DNA of 64,000 bases from CAYWVO01 sp964461835 (GCA_964461835.1 CAYWVO010000008.1:1-64000), one strand, 5' to 3'; positions 37,019 to 47,200 are shown, numbered from the stretch's first letter. Notes: generated from the sequence alone by a model not told the origin. Program-made: numbers and translations.

Positions 37019-37822
37019 TTACATATATAGACCGCCGTTGACTCCGATAATCTGGCCGGTGATGTATTGCGCTCCGGTTCCTGCCAGGAAACTGACCACG
37101 GCGGCGACATCGGCTGGTCGTCCCATTCGTTGCATAGGAACGCGCGTGCGGATGGTGGCATCCAGCACTTCGGAAATTTCCGGCCGGGGTTGTGTTTGAA
37201 TATATCCCGGGGCAATGGCGTTGACCGTGATGTCATGTTGCGCATTTTCCTGCGCCAGAGACTTGGTAAAACCGAACAACGCCGATTCCGCTGCGGCATA
37301 GTTGGTTTGTCCAGCCGAACCAGTTTGCCCGATTACTGACGCGATGTTGATAATACGCCCGTAGTGCCGTTGCCGCATGGGGTTGATAATACTGCGGGTG
37401 AGATTAAAGGCCCCGGTGAGGTTGACCGTGAGCACTTCCTCCCAGTAATCGGCCGTCATGCGGTGGAAGGGCGCATCACGACTGATTGCGGCATTGTTGA
37501 CCAGGATATCGATGCGTCCGAATTCCTCAATGACGTCGGCAACCATCCGACGCGCAGCGTCTTTAACCCGGATATCGAGTGAAAAAGGCATGATCCCGGC
37601 GCTAGTCGGCGAGGATTGAAATTCCTCATCGATGATCGTTTCGCAGTCAGTATGGGTACAGAAGGCGACCGAGGCGCCCTGAGCGGCGAGGTGGGCGGCA
37701 ATTGCATGGCCGATACCGTCAAATCCACCGGTAACCACCGCAACCTGCCCGCGGAGGGGACCGGACGGCGGAACTTTCCGACGTGACTCATTCCGCCGGT
37801 AGGTTAAGACGCTGTTGACCAT
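37019..37822 (-). CDS. SDR-family oxidoreductase (FabG-like) lacking the catalytic lysine
   Basis: A 267-residue short-chain dehydrogenase of FabG/PhaB type. The NAD(P) site TGGFDGIGHAI is near residue 31 and NNAAIS is intact. The Ser of the active site (IASVIGQTGSAG) and Tyr are present, but the Y-x-x-x-K motif reads YAAAE, so Lys is replaced by Glu. The start at 37822 has GGGAGGTG upstream and lies inside the 3' end of the preceding gene (35-bp overlap). As the last gene of a surface-polysaccharide cluster, it may not be in fatty-acid synthesis. It may be inactive, altered or binding-only. Confidence 0.8.
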   Translation of the reverse strand: MVNSVLTYRRNESRRKVPPSGPLRGQVAVVTGGFDGIGHAIAAHLAAQGASVAFCTHTDCETIIDEEFQSSPTSAGIMPFSLDIRVKDAARRMVADVIEEFGRIDILVNNAAISRDAPFHRMTADYWEEVLTVNLTGAFNLTRSIINPMRQRHYGRIINIASVIGQTGSAGQTNYAAAESALFGFTKSLAQENAQHDITVNAIAPGYIQTQPRPEISEVLDATIRTRVPMQRMGRPADVAAVVSFLAGTGAQYITGQIIGVNGGLYM

Positions 37823-39038
37823 GAACGCGTTCACCTCCCTGGGCATGTCCAGAGACAGACTCCGGTGAGCGTTTCAGGTTTAGGCGGCCAAATGGATATG
37901 ACGCGTCGGCAAGGGTGCGGTATTCCATCATGGCATCGACAGCCATTTTAGCCGCGTAAGTGGTATAGCTCATTGGTTGGCAGTTTTTCCATAAGGGGTC
38001 GCCGGACCGGACACCCCCGCGGATACCCAAGTCGGTGTTCAGGCAATCGACCGAAGCAGCGATGGTGTCCAATACTTGTCCGGCGCCGGCCAAATACTCC
38101 CGTGGGGCTCCCATACGGTAGGCGTGCATCCACAACCGCGCCGTTAGCGCCATCCCGGAATAACACCGGTAGCCCTGTTCCGGCTCCCACTTGGCGGCAT
38201 ACCGGCCTGCGGGTACACCGTTTTGACGGGCGGCGTCAAAAAGGGACCGGGCGCCGGCCTCGGCAGTCAAGAGCCAGGATCGGTGACGCACCAATGCTCC
38301 GGCCCGCGCCAGGCCATAGAGCGTTTGTGCAATATGCCGGAGGGGCGTTGCGGCAAATTCATTTTCCAGAGCACCTTGCAGATATCCATCCGGCGAACAT
38401 GATTTTACAATGAGTGTCCCCAATGCTTCCACCTGCTTCATAATAACCGGGTCGGGATGGACCAGCGACACTTGCGCCAGCGCTCGCAACAGCAGAGAGC
38501 CCAAGTACAAGGGCAGCGTCCGTATCGATGCATTTGAACTCAGCAAATCAAGCAAACGCCGGGCGATTTGAATCGCTTCTTGGCGGTGATCAAAGCTTCG
38601 ATCAACATAATTGAGCTTCAGGCGTCCCAGCGTTAACCAGGCTGCACTCATGAGCTTGGCTTCGGATATTGTCTTCGGTCCAGAATGTGCTGTTTTGCCA
38701 AGTTTGCGGCTGGTCAGTTCACTGACTGCGATTGCGTCGGTCAGGAACCGTTCTTCCCGGTGCCGCCGATAGAGATTGACCAGCGTGCTAATCAGCGCGG
38801 CAGAATCAGCCACGGATCCTGATGACCAGCCATCCTGTAAATGGTAGCGTTCGGCAAAGAGGCCCTCTTGTGTTGCCGTCTTGGCGCGGAGGAGCCAATT
38901 AGTGATTTCACTCACCACCGGACAATGGTTGTTCCAGCCCGGTGACTGATCAATGATATCCTGCGGGACCCGTTGTTGGTCTAATCTAATGCGGGATCGA
39001 AGCTTCACAAATGGGGGTTTTGATTCTCGTGTAGCCAT
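37788..39038 (-). CDS. Uncharacterised helical protein (alpha/alpha-barrel-like) in a polysaccharide cluster
   Basis: A 416-residue cytoplasmic-looking protein rich in Ala, Leu and Arg. It is almost all helical with repeated 'GL..ARAG.L', 'SALAR' type patterns, suggestive of an alpha/alpha toroid such as in glycosidases or prenyltransferase-like proteins. A late segment, DLGIRGGVRSGDPLWKNCQPMSYTTYAAKMAVDAMMEY, has the tone of an active or binding site. ATG 39038 has GAGGTG upstream. The gene is between a sugar nucleotidyltransferase (28-bp gap) and the SDR gene (overlapping). I do not recognise a family. Confidence 0.75.
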   Translation of the reverse strand: MATRESKPPFVKLRSRIRLDQQRVPQDIIDQSPGWNNHCPVVSEITNWLLRAKTATQEGLFAERYHLQDGWSSGSVADSAALISTLVNLYRRHREERFLTDAIAVSELTSRKLGKTAHSGPKTISEAKLMSAAWLTLGRLKLNYVDRSFDHRQEAIQIARRLLDLLSSNASIRTLPLYLGSLLLRALAQVSLVHPDPVIMKQVEALGTLIVKSCSPDGYLQGALENEFAATPLRHIAQTLYGLARAGALVRHRSWLLTAEAGARSLFDAARQNGVPAGRYAAKWEPEQGYRCYSGMALTARLWMHAYRMGAPREYLAGAGQVLDTIAASVDCLNTDLGIRGGVRSGDPLWKNCQPMSYTTYAAKMAVDAMMEYRTLADASYPFGRLNLKRSPESVSGHAQGGERVHGQQRLNLPAE

Positions 39039-39066
39039 CTTGCACCTCGATCCCAGGCTGGTGTGA

Positions 39067-39858
39067 TTACCCGGTTACTGACCGCTCCATTTCATTCTGT
39101 GGCAGGCTCTGTGGCGGCGGCCAGAAAACCTCCCGGTGCTGTTCGAATAAATCGTTGGCCTGCTGATAATCATCCCGACGGCCAATGTCCAGCCAATACC
39201 CGTGATGCTCATAAGACCGGACCGTCTCGCCCTTATCCAGAAGTACTTGCACCAGGTCCGGGAAATCGAAACGAGTGTTCGGGGGAATATGCTGAAGCAC
39301 ACGGCGCGAAAACACATACACCCCGCCGGATACGGTCACCTTGAGTTGGGGCTTTTCTTCATAGGTAATAATGTTGTTGGCATCGTCCGTCGTCAACACC
39401 CCATAATCGATCGGGACCTCCTGGGAGATTGTCATGATTGACGCGGTCGCCCCCGCCGAAATATGTGATTGATAGATCTCGCGGTAATCCACATCCGTGA
39501 GTAAATCACCATTCATTACCAGAAAGTGCTCCGGTGGTGCTGACAGTCGCGTAAGTGGACCGGCCGTACCCAGGGGCTGTTCCTCCTTAAGGTACTGTAA
39601 GGAAACACCGAATTTCGCCCCATCTCCGCAGTACGCCTCGATCAGGGAAGCCAGATGGCCAACCGCCAGCGTGACCTCGGTGAATCCGTCGCGAGCAAGT
39701 TGCCGCAGTACGATTTCCAAAATAGGAATGTCGCTGACCGGCATCAGGGGTTTGGGAAAGGAAGTGGTGTAGGGTAACAATCGTCGGCCCTTGCCGCCGG
39801 CGAGAATGATCGCGTGGAGTGTGTTAGTAGAGTGTTGGTGTGCGTTCTTACCACTCAT
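39067..39858 (-). CDS. Sugar-phosphate nucleotidyltransferase
   Basis: A 263-residue enzyme joining a sugar-1-phosphate to a nucleotide. The N-terminal IILAGGKGRRLLPYT and PKPLMPV are the nucleotide-binding signature. GDLLTDVDY is the metal Asp motif, and ITYEEKP and GGVYVFS are typical of glucose- or mannose-1-phosphate nucleotidyltransferases. A single-domain protein without the C-terminal hexapeptide repeats of GMPPB. GGAAGGA precedes the ATG. The sugar is not certain; mannose (GDP) or a heptose are both possible. RmlA (42675-43490) is a separate protein of related fold. Confidence 0.88.
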   Translation of the reverse strand: MSGKNAHQHSTNTLHAIILAGGKGRRLLPYTTSFPKPLMPVSDIPILEIVLRQLARDGFTEVTLAVGHLASLIEAYCGDGAKFGVSLQYLKEEQPLGTAGPLTRLSAPPEHFLVMNGDLLTDVDYREIYQSHISAGATASIMTISQEVPIDYGVLTTDDANNIITYEEKPQLKVTVSGGVYVFSRRVLQHIPPNTRFDFPDLVQVLLDKGETVRSYEHHGYWLDIGRRDDYQQANDLFEQHREVFWPPPQSLPQNEMERSVTG

Positions 39859-39955
39859 CCTGTTCCTTCCAACCCCTTCTAATTCAGTCGGATCTAGGCA
39901 ACAGTTCGCCAGTCACCGACTGCTCGCCGAGCAGGATGCCCACCGAGAACGTGCA

Positions 39956-40039
39956 CTAACAGATGGTCGGCTGCCAGGCGAGGAAGTAGATGATAATCAC
40001 GAGTGCTGTCAGAATTAAGAAAATTGCGCGTCGTCCCAT
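39956..40039 (-). CDS. 27-residue membrane peptide
   Basis: A very short gene: after MGRRA comes a hydrophobic helix (IFLILTALVIIIYFLAW), then QPTIC and a TAG stop. Ribosome-site GGAGGG lies five bases before the ATG. The basic start suggests N-terminus in the cytoplasm. It is on the same strand as, and just upstream of, the sugar nucleotidyltransferase gene, within the rhamnose/polysaccharide cluster. It is too short for common ORF cut-offs. Function is unknown; small membrane peptides often adjust stability or assembly of larger complexes. Confidence 0.7.
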   Translation of the reverse strand: MGRRAIFLILTALVIIIYFLAWQPTIC

Positions 40040-40286
40040 ACTGACCCTCCCTGGTCATGGCCGGACTTCAATGCCGCTGGTTCTCCCATTTCGGTTGATC
40101 GGATTGCAACCGTGATGCCGGGCGAATATTATTTAGAGGGCGACCAGATTATCGCGTTGTCTACGAGTGTGTTACGAAGGAGAACATGTCGTGGCTTCGA
40201 CTGGAGCTGTAGTGCAGAGTTTTAATCTATGCGGCAAAATTGATCTGGTACATCGGAAAAAATTGCCCACCGGCGCGGGTGTGTTG

Positions 40287-41189
40287 TCAGCCACGTGCCG
40301 CGAAATCGTGTCTCAATAGCTCGAGTGCCCGCCGGGGTGAGGGGGACTTAATGTTATGTTCCCGCATCGCCTTATGGGGGTCCAATCCCCCGTTGAGAGG
40401 ACGGGGGGCAGCGCGGTCGAGATCGGCAAACATGACCGGTTCAATCAACTCAGTGTCGTACCCGAAGATCTCCGCGGCCAGGGTGCATAAATCGTACCGG
40501 GAGATGACCTCCGCCGATCCTAAATGCCAGATGCCCGAAGCCTGTGCATCAACCAGCGTGAGAATTGCCTGCGCCAGCGCCGAAACTTCGGCCACCGTCG
40601 CCATCTGGTCGATTGGCGCCAAAACTTGTTCCTGGCGCACCAGGCGGTCGATAATTCGTTCAATGAAACTGGGATGTCCTTTCGGTCCGACACCGATAAA
40701 ACTGCCGGCCCGGATAATGAGCGAGTCGGGATGTGCTTTGCGGACGGCGGTTTCGGCGTTGTGTTTTGTCCGGCCATACTCATTGATCGGATGGGGATGA
40801 GCCGTCTCGTCGTACGGCCCGGCGGTGCCATCGAACACGTAGTCCGTGGACAACAGCACGAAAGGCACTCCCATGTCCGCAGCGACCCGGGCAATGTTTT
40901 CCGCGCCGACGGTGTTGACCGTCTGCGCGCGCTGCGGGTCGCGCTCGCAGCCATCGACATCGGTGTAGGCGGCACAATTGATAACCAGGCCGGGGCGGTA
41001 CCGGTGCATAACATGCGCCACGCGGTCGAAACTCCCTACCGACGCTTCATCAGTATGGATACTTTCCGGAAAATCCCCTTTGCGCTTGTGTATGATTGCG
41101 ACCGGAAAACGGCTCTGCTTGTCTAAGAGTCGCACCAGGCGAGAACCCAGCAGGCCGCTGGCGCCAAAGATCATGCTTGGTCTATTCAT
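40287..41189 (-). CDS. rfbD: dTDP-4-dehydrorhamnose reductase
   Basis: A 300-residue extended SDR that makes dTDP-L-rhamnose from dTDP-4-keto-L-rhamnose with NAD(P)H, the last step of the pathway. It has FGASGLLGSRLVRLL at the N-terminus, the reductase-typical NCAAYTDVDGCE, LSTDYVFDG and the YGRTK active-site pair. It is the last of four minus-strand genes in order A-C-B-D, with an 8-bp overlap to rfbB. Confidence 0.93.
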   Translation of the reverse strand: MNRPSMIFGASGLLGSRLVRLLDKQSRFPVAIIHKRKGDFPESIHTDEASVGSFDRVAHVMHRYRPGLVINCAAYTDVDGCERDPQRAQTVNTVGAENIARVAADMGVPFVLLSTDYVFDGTAGPYDETAHPHPINEYGRTKHNAETAVRKAHPDSLIIRAGSFIGVGPKGHPSFIERIIDRLVRQEQVLAPIDQMATVAEVSALAQAILTLVDAQASGIWHLGSAEVISRYDLCTLAAEIFGYDTELIEPVMFADLDRAAPRPLNGGLDPHKAMREHNIKSPSPRRALELLRHDFAARG

Positions 41190-42204
41190 TAAGTCTCCAT
41201 TGGTACGTACGGCGATAATAGTCGTGGAATTTCTTTTTCCTGCGTCGCGCGATCCACCGGGTGTTTTCCCGATACCACTGCACTGTTTCTTTCAGACCGT
41301 TGCGCCAGCGCTTTTTCGGTTCCCAGTCGAACTCCTCACGGAACCGTCGATCATCCAGGGCATATCGCCGGTCGTGTCCCGGCCGATCTGCCACGTACTG
41401 TAATTGCTCCGGTTCTCCACCAGACAGGCGGATGATCTGCTCCGCCACCTGATAATTACGTCGATGGTTGTGCGCGGCGATATGATACACAGGATGTTTA
41501 ATCGATGTGGTACTGACCAGGTGATACACGGCCGCGCAAAAATCATCTACCCACAGCCAATCGCGCTGGTGCTCACCATCACCGTACACCGGGACCGGTG
41601 ACCCGGCGAGTGCGTTCGTCACGGCCAGAGGGATGAATTTTTCCGGGTATTGCCGTGGCCCATAAACATTCACCGAGCGGAGAATGACGATCGGCAAGTC
41701 GTAACTGCTGCGATACGCGAGGGCCAGCAAATCTGCCGATGCTTTCGAGGCCGCATAGGGATTGGTTGGCCGCAGCGGCTGACCCTCTCGGTATTTTTGG
41801 CGTGGTGGCGTGGGGCCGTATACTTCATCGGTGGAGATAATGATGAGTCGGTCAATAGGCATCGTTCGCGCAATTTCCAGAAGGGACAAGGTGCCCTGAA
41901 TATTGGTGCGGGAAAACGGCTGAGCATCGATTAACGATCGGTCGACATGGGTCTCGGCGGCAAAGTGAACAACGGTCGTTCGTCGTTTTGGCCAGACCGC
42001 GTGCAGCTTGCCGAGGTTAGCGATATCAATCCGCTGTTCAGTGTAACGCGGCGAGTGGATTAGTTCGCCCAGATTATCGCGACCACCCGCGTAGGTCAAA
42101 TAATCAATATTAACAAGATGTGCACGGGGATGGCGACGCCTCCAGTAGCGAATAAAATTCGCGCCCAGAAATCCATAACCCCCGGTAACAAGCAGCAGAC
42201 TCAC
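41182..42204 (-). CDS. rfbB: dTDP-glucose 4,6-dehydratase
   Basis: A 340-residue NAD-dependent extended SDR forming dTDP-4-keto-6-deoxyglucose, step two of the pathway. The Rossmann loop GGYGFLGANFIRY, HFAAETHVDRS, the RmlB hallmark STDEVYG and YAASK are intact. It overlaps rfbC by four bases and rfbD by eight. Length is normal. Other 4,6-dehydratases look alike but the full RmlABCD set makes the call firm. Confidence 0.94.
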   Translation of the reverse strand: MSLLLVTGGYGFLGANFIRYWRRRHPRAHLVNIDYLTYAGGRDNLGELIHSPRYTEQRIDIANLGKLHAVWPKRRTTVVHFAAETHVDRSLIDAQPFSRTNIQGTLSLLEIARTMPIDRLIIISTDEVYGPTPPRQKYREGQPLRPTNPYAASKASADLLALAYRSSYDLPIVILRSVNVYGPRQYPEKFIPLAVTNALAGSPVPVYGDGEHQRDWLWVDDFCAAVYHLVSTTSIKHPVYHIAAHNHRRNYQVAEQIIRLSGGEPEQLQYVADRPGHDRRYALDDRRFREEFDWEPKKRWRNGLKETVQWYRENTRWIARRRKKKFHDYYRRTYQWRLNE

Positions 42205-42662
42205 GCCGGCACACTCCAGTCAAAACCGATTTCCGGGTCCAGTGGATCGCGCCGAAATTCATCCGGGTCATCGGCATTGTACGTGCGATTGGGACAGTTC
42301 AAACACCAGACTTCCTCCCCGCCGATATTTTTGAAACCGTGATACACTTTCGGCGGAATGACGATTGCCTGCCGGTGGGCATCATCGAGAATAAGTGTTT
42401 GTAGCACACCCCGTGTCGGTGAGTCCGAACGGTCATCATATAACGCAAACAACGCGCGCCCGCGAATGACGGTAAAGCAGTCGGTTTGGTGGTGGTGCAT
42501 GTGCCATGCTTTGATTACTCCGGGGCACGCTGTCGTAACATAGGCCTGACCGAAACCGGCAAACCACGGATCGTCCGCGCGCCAGATTTCAAAGAGTCGG
42601 CCGCGCTCATCCGAGTGGGTGAGGAGCTTCTTGATCTTAACGCCGTGAATTACCGTCGACAT
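42201..42662 (-). CDS. rfbC: dTDP-4-dehydrorhamnose 3,5-epimerase (RmlC-like cupin)
   Basis: A 153-residue cupin that epimerises C3 and C5 in the third step. It has SDERGRLFEIWR, WHMHHHQTDCF, the PPKVYHGFKN strand and a C-terminal YNADDPDEFRRDPLDPEIGFDW typical of RmlC. It is shorter than common RmlC (about 180 residues), fitting the compact RmlC-like subgroup, so a related single 3- or 5-epimerase (for other dTDP sugars) is possible. The operon with rfbA, rfbB and rfbD supports the rhamnose role. Confidence 0.88.
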   Translation of the reverse strand: MSTVIHGVKIKKLLTHSDERGRLFEIWRADDPWFAGFGQAYVTTACPGVIKAWHMHHHQTDCFTVIRGRALFALYDDRSDSPTRGVLQTLILDDAHRQAIVIPPKVYHGFKNIGGEEVWCLNCPNRTYNADDPDEFRRDPLDPEIGFDWSVPA

Positions 42663-42674
42663 CGCAATTCGGGT

Positions 42675-43490
42675 TTAGTCGGTGAACAGTGAACGGTGGC
42701 TTTGTGCGGACCACTGTCTATCACTGATGGTTAGTGCTTCTCGGGTTTGTGTCCGTTTCCACGTTCGTTCGGCAAGCCGCGCAGCATGGAGCAAGGTCGG
42801 GACCGTGCCGGCGTCCGTCCACCAGCCGCTCAGGATACTGTGGGTTAAATCTCCGCGCCTGATATAGTCATTGGAAACATCGGAGATTTCTAATTCGCCG
42901 CGCCGGGACGGTATTTGTTCGGCGATGATATCGAAGACGTCCGCGGCATAGCAGTAGATGCCGGTGACAGCGTAATTGCTTGGTGGCCGTTTCGGTTTTT
43001 CCAGGATGCGCTGAATCCGCCCGTTACCCATCTCCGGTACGCCAAACCGTTCCGGATGGTCGACTTTTTTCAGCAGGAGATGGGCCCTGGTCGAGTTTTG
43101 CAAAAACCTGTCAATGTAGGGTCGGAGATTTGCCGAAAAGATATTGTCACCCAGTACGACACACAGGTTGGCATCCTGGCAAAATTCCCGCGCACAGGAC
43201 AACGCGTCGGCGATACCTCCTTGCCCCTCCTGATACGCGTAGACGAGGCGGCGGATCCCCAGTGCATTGCCGTTGCCTAACAAGCGGATAAAATCCCCGG
43301 CGGCATGGCCTCCTACGACGAGGATGATTTCATCGATGCCCGCTCGGACCAGCGCCTGCAGCGGGTAGAAGATCATCGGGCGGTCCCAGACCGGCAAGAG
43401 GTGTTTATTGGTGATTTTGGTCAATACACCGAGTCGTCGCCCCAGGCCCCCGGCCAGGACCACTCCCTTGATGCCTGTAAGTCGTGTCAT
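42675..43490 (-). CDS. rfbA: Glucose-1-phosphate thymidylyltransferase
   Basis: A 271-residue enzyme making dTDP-glucose, first step of the rhamnose pathway. The RmlA signature GVVLAGGLGRRLGVLTKITNKHLLPVWDRPMIFYPL opens the protein; VVLGDNIF and the EKP loop follow. It is somewhat shorter than E. coli RmlA, lacking part of the C-terminal allosteric helices. The operon is transcribed on the minus strand from about 43500. Confidence 0.93.
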   Translation of the reverse strand: MTRLTGIKGVVLAGGLGRRLGVLTKITNKHLLPVWDRPMIFYPLQALVRAGIDEIILVVGGHAAGDFIRLLGNGNALGIRRLVYAYQEGQGGIADALSCAREFCQDANLCVVLGDNIFSANLRPYIDRFLQNSTRAHLLLKKVDHPERFGVPEMGNGRIQRILEKPKRPPSNYAVTGIYCYAADVFDIIAEQIPSRRGELEISDVSNDYIRRGDLTHSILSGWWTDAGTVPTLLHAARLAERTWKRTQTREALTISDRQWSAQSHRSLFTD

Positions 43491-43496
43491 GATGGT

Positions 43497-43525
43497 CTAG
43501 TACGGTGCGGAGGGGCCGTTGTCAA
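43497..43525 (-). promoter_or_regulatory. Possible promoter of the rml operon
   Basis: On the minus strand TTGACA (43520-43525), 17 bp and TACTAG (43497-43502, a poor -10). The implied start lies at or next to the rfbA ATG (43490), so the mRNA would be nearly leaderless. No other gene is seen in 43491-43748. Confidence 0.35.
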
Positions 43526-43748
43526 GCGTTGGGGTACGGCGTTCAGGCGGACCGCACACAAACTCGCTCCCTGAAATTGAAAGATCATTGGTGCCATGTA
43601 CCGGTATCGCGCGTGGGCGGCAGGCAAAAAGTATTTGGCTGTTTCCCAATGGTTTATTATGTTCCAGGTGAGAGCCCTGTGCGTACCATATCGGAGAGTG
43701 CATCCCGCGTTCATTGCTGAGTGGGGTTGCTTTGTGCACACGAAATAA

Positions 43749-44276
43749 ATGAGAAATGGCGTAACAAACCCGACAATGCGATTGCATCCGCTCATGCTCC
43801 AACGTCTTCCGATCGGGAAGTTTTCCGCGGTGGTGGATCGCATCTTACAAGGGGAGCAAACGCTGGCCCGGGCGAAATCACCGCATTTTGACCGACGCGT
43901 ATTGGTGACCGACGATAACGTCGAACACCGGCAATACTTCGTGGATTACCTTGAGGCCGATCTGGGAGTACAAACCGATGTTGCCGCCACGCCGCCGGAA
44001 TGCCTCAACAAAGTCGCAACCATTCCCTTTAACCTCATCATCCTTGATTATCGTCTACCGAAACATGACGGGCTCTGGGTCGTCGATCAACTGTGTGCCC
44101 AACAGCGGCGCGTGCCGGTGATGTTGGTGACCTCATTCTACACGCAGACACTGGAAGACAAAATCACCGCCGCCTATGGCATCCCGGTCTTTCCTAAGAG
44201 TACTCCCTTTCAGGCAATCGTTAAGGAAGCCGGCCGTTTGCTGGCGATGACCCGACCGAGTCCGTTGGCCGCATAA
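43749..44276 (+). CDS. Response regulator, REC domain only
   Basis: A 175-residue protein. After an N-terminal extension of about 50 residues comes a receiver domain: RRVLVTDDNVEHRQYFV holds the acidic pocket (VTDDN), NLIILDYRLPKHDG has the phospho-acceptor Asp, MLVTSFYT the Thr/Ser switch, and FPKSTPF the conserved Lys. There is no output domain, so it passes phosphate on or acts by protein contact. The six-PAS kinase starts 20 bases after its stop, in the same direction, so they probably form a pair. Start could be a Met 9 codons later. Confidence 0.82.
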   Translation: MRNGVTNPTMRLHPLMLQRLPIGKFSAVVDRILQGEQTLARAKSPHFDRRVLVTDDNVEHRQYFVDYLEADLGVQTDVAATPPECLNKVATIPFNLIILDYRLPKHDGLWVVDQLCAQQRRVPVMLVTSFYTQTLEDKITAAYGIPVFPKSTPFQAIVKEAGRLLAMTRPSPLAA

Positions 44277-44295
44277 CAAAGACGGTAGACGCACG

Positions 44296-47200
44296 GTGAT
44301 CCATTCAGATGAGCAAGCCAAGGCCCCGCAACCAGACAGGGTTGGACCGGACGTGATGAAAACGCAGACGCAATTTGCAGAGGTTCTCTGGTCGGTGACT
44401 CGGCGGCTCAGTGGATTGACCACTGTTGATGGAGTCCTTGCCTGCGCTGCCGAGGCAATTAACGAGGCACGCTTATATGAGCGCGCGGTGCTGACCCTGC
44501 ACGACGAGGCCGGCAATATTGAATATCTTGGGGCGCACGGACTATCGTCCGAGGTCGTGGAAGCGGCTCGGCGCAGTACTCGCATGGATGAACAAACGCG
44601 GGCAGCAATCCTGGCCGAACAGAACCGGATTTCCGAGTCCTACTTTGTCCCGGCTGAACGTGATTTGCACCTGGAAACTCAGGCCCGGCATGTCCAAAGT
44701 GAGTTATTGCAACAACCCGAGGGACATTGGCAGCCGCAGGATGAGTTGTTTGTTCCCATTCGCAACCCGGATAGTGGTGTTATCGGCTTTGCCTCGGTCG
44801 ATACGCCGCATAATGGTTTGCGTCCCAATGCCTCGACGTTGCGTCGGCTGGAAACGCTGGTCCGCCTGGCGGAGATGGCGATTAATCAGGTGATATCCCA
44901 ACGGAAGACCATCCAGGCCGAATCACAACTGCACCGGTTGGTGACCCGATCCCGGGACGTGATCTTCCGGCTGAACCTGGTAACGAATCGTATCGAATTC
45001 GTCAATCCGGTTGTTGAAGAACTCACTGGCTACCCCTTGGAATTCATTCTCAATAAGCCTTATAATTATCTGGAGCGACTTATCGTTCATCCGGCGGATT
45101 TGAAGAAAGTCCGCAACCGAAAACCGGTCGAATCCCCTCGAACCAATGCACATCAAACCTCTGAACTGGAGTTCCGCGTTCGTCGCAAAGACGGATCCAT
45201 TCGCTGGGTGTGGGAAAAGAGACTGATCAACTATGATGAGGATGGCCAGCCGGTCACCGTTGAGGCGACTTTTCGCGATATCACCGACCAAGTCCGTCTC
45301 CGAAAGGAGTTACAGCAGTCTGAACAAGACTATCGTCTCCTGGCTGAGAATTCACACGACCTCGTGTACCGGTGTGACCGGGAACGTCAATTCGTCTATG
45401 TTTCTCCGTCGGTCACACGCTATCTGCACGCCGAACCGTTTGAGGTGGTCGGCACCAATCTGGCGGCGTGGCTCACAGATAATCCGTTGAATCAGGCGTT
45501 GCTGGAGATCTCACCCATTGGCGAGACAACCTCATCTTCGTCTCAACCATTGCGGTTGGAATTGCAGTCAAGCACCGGTGAACATTTGCTGATGGAATTT
45601 GTGGAGAATGTCATACTCGATCGTGATGGCACGGTCATCGGCGTCCAGGGTGTCGGACGAGACGTCACCGATCAGGTGCGTGTCGAGAACGAACTCCGCC
45701 GGAGCGAGCGACAATATCGTGAATTGGCGGAACTCCTGCCGCAAACCGTGTTCGAAACCGATATGGCCGGTCGCCTCACCTTTGTCAATCGCTGTGGCCT
45801 CCGGACATTTGGGTACATTGATCAGGACGTGATCGGGCGAATACGTCTCGCGGATTTATTTTCCCCCGACCACGCCCACGAGATTGCGGAGGTAATCCAC
45901 CTCGTAGCCGGCGGTTCGGGAATTAGTGCTCGAGAATTTGTGGCGCTGCGGGAGGACGGTTCGGAGTTTCCGGTGTTGGTATACGCCGACGGACGAAGGT
46001 TGGGGAACAGCATCGATGGTATCCGTGGTGTTGTGGTCGACCTGTCCGCGCTTAAAGCGGCGGAACGTGCTTTGCAGGAAACGGAACAGCAGTATACCGA
46101 TCTGTTTGAGGGAATGTTAGAGGGCGTTTGTATTGTTGATGAGCGGGAACACATTCAATTATGTAATCCAGCGCTGGCCAAATTGTTCGGGGCTTCATCG
46201 GCGGAGGCCTTTGTCGGGCAAAACATCCTTGATTATGTCAAACCCGAACACCGCGAACGAGTGCTGGCCCAGACCGCTCGCCGGAAACAGGGTGAGCATT
46301 CCCAGTACGAGATGGACATCTCCACGGTCAGGGGAGAGAGTCGGTCGGTGCTGGTTTCCGTGTCGCCGCGAACTGACACACACGGCAGATACATCGGTTC
46401 GGTCGGGGCAATCCTGGACATAACCGAGCGCAAACGAGCAGAACAGCGCCTACGCGAAAGTGAGCAAAAATTTCTGGCGATCGCGGAAGCATTACCCATT
46501 CCCTACGTGATTACCCGTCTCTCCGACGGCAAAGTGATTTTCGGAAATGACCGGCTGATCGAGGCCTTTGGCTATGAGGGCGACGAACTTACCTCACTTC
46601 GTTCGGTCTCGTATTACGCCGATCCCATCGACCGTGACCGTCTGGTGAATGCGCTCAACGAACACGGCGAAGTCCAGGACATGGAAATTTGCTGGAAAAA
46701 GGCCGATGGCATGTTGTTTTGGGGACTGTTGCACGCCAGGAAAATCAGCGTGGACGGGGAACCGGCAATCGTTGGGGGGATCATTGACATCACCGAACGA
46801 AAGCGGGTGGTGGAGGCACTCAGGCGGAGTGAAGAGACTGCGCACAGTTTGATCGATGCCAGTGGTGATGCGGCCATGCTGACGACGATTGATGGGATTG
46901 TACTGGCGCATAATGAACAAGCGGCCAAATTCTTCCGCGCGCCATCCGGTTCACTTATTGGTCAGGATATATTTACTTATTTCTCACCCGCGATTGCCGC
47001 ACGCAACCGTGATCTGGGCGCTTTAGTGCAGAGGACATGCCGGCCAACGACGATTACGGAATCTCAACATGGCCGGACGTACGAGACGACAATCCATCCG
47101 ATTTTGGGAGCCACTGATGAAGTTGACCGGGTGGCGGTATTTGCCCGCGATATCACCGAAGAACGCAAGATGCTGGCCAATCTGCGCGCGAAGCAGAAAG

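Noticed and set aside
40189..40216. Eight-codon plus-strand peptide (MSWLRLEL) after AAGGAG
   Set aside because: Too short to distinguish from chance, and no downstream plus-strand gene needs a leader peptide.
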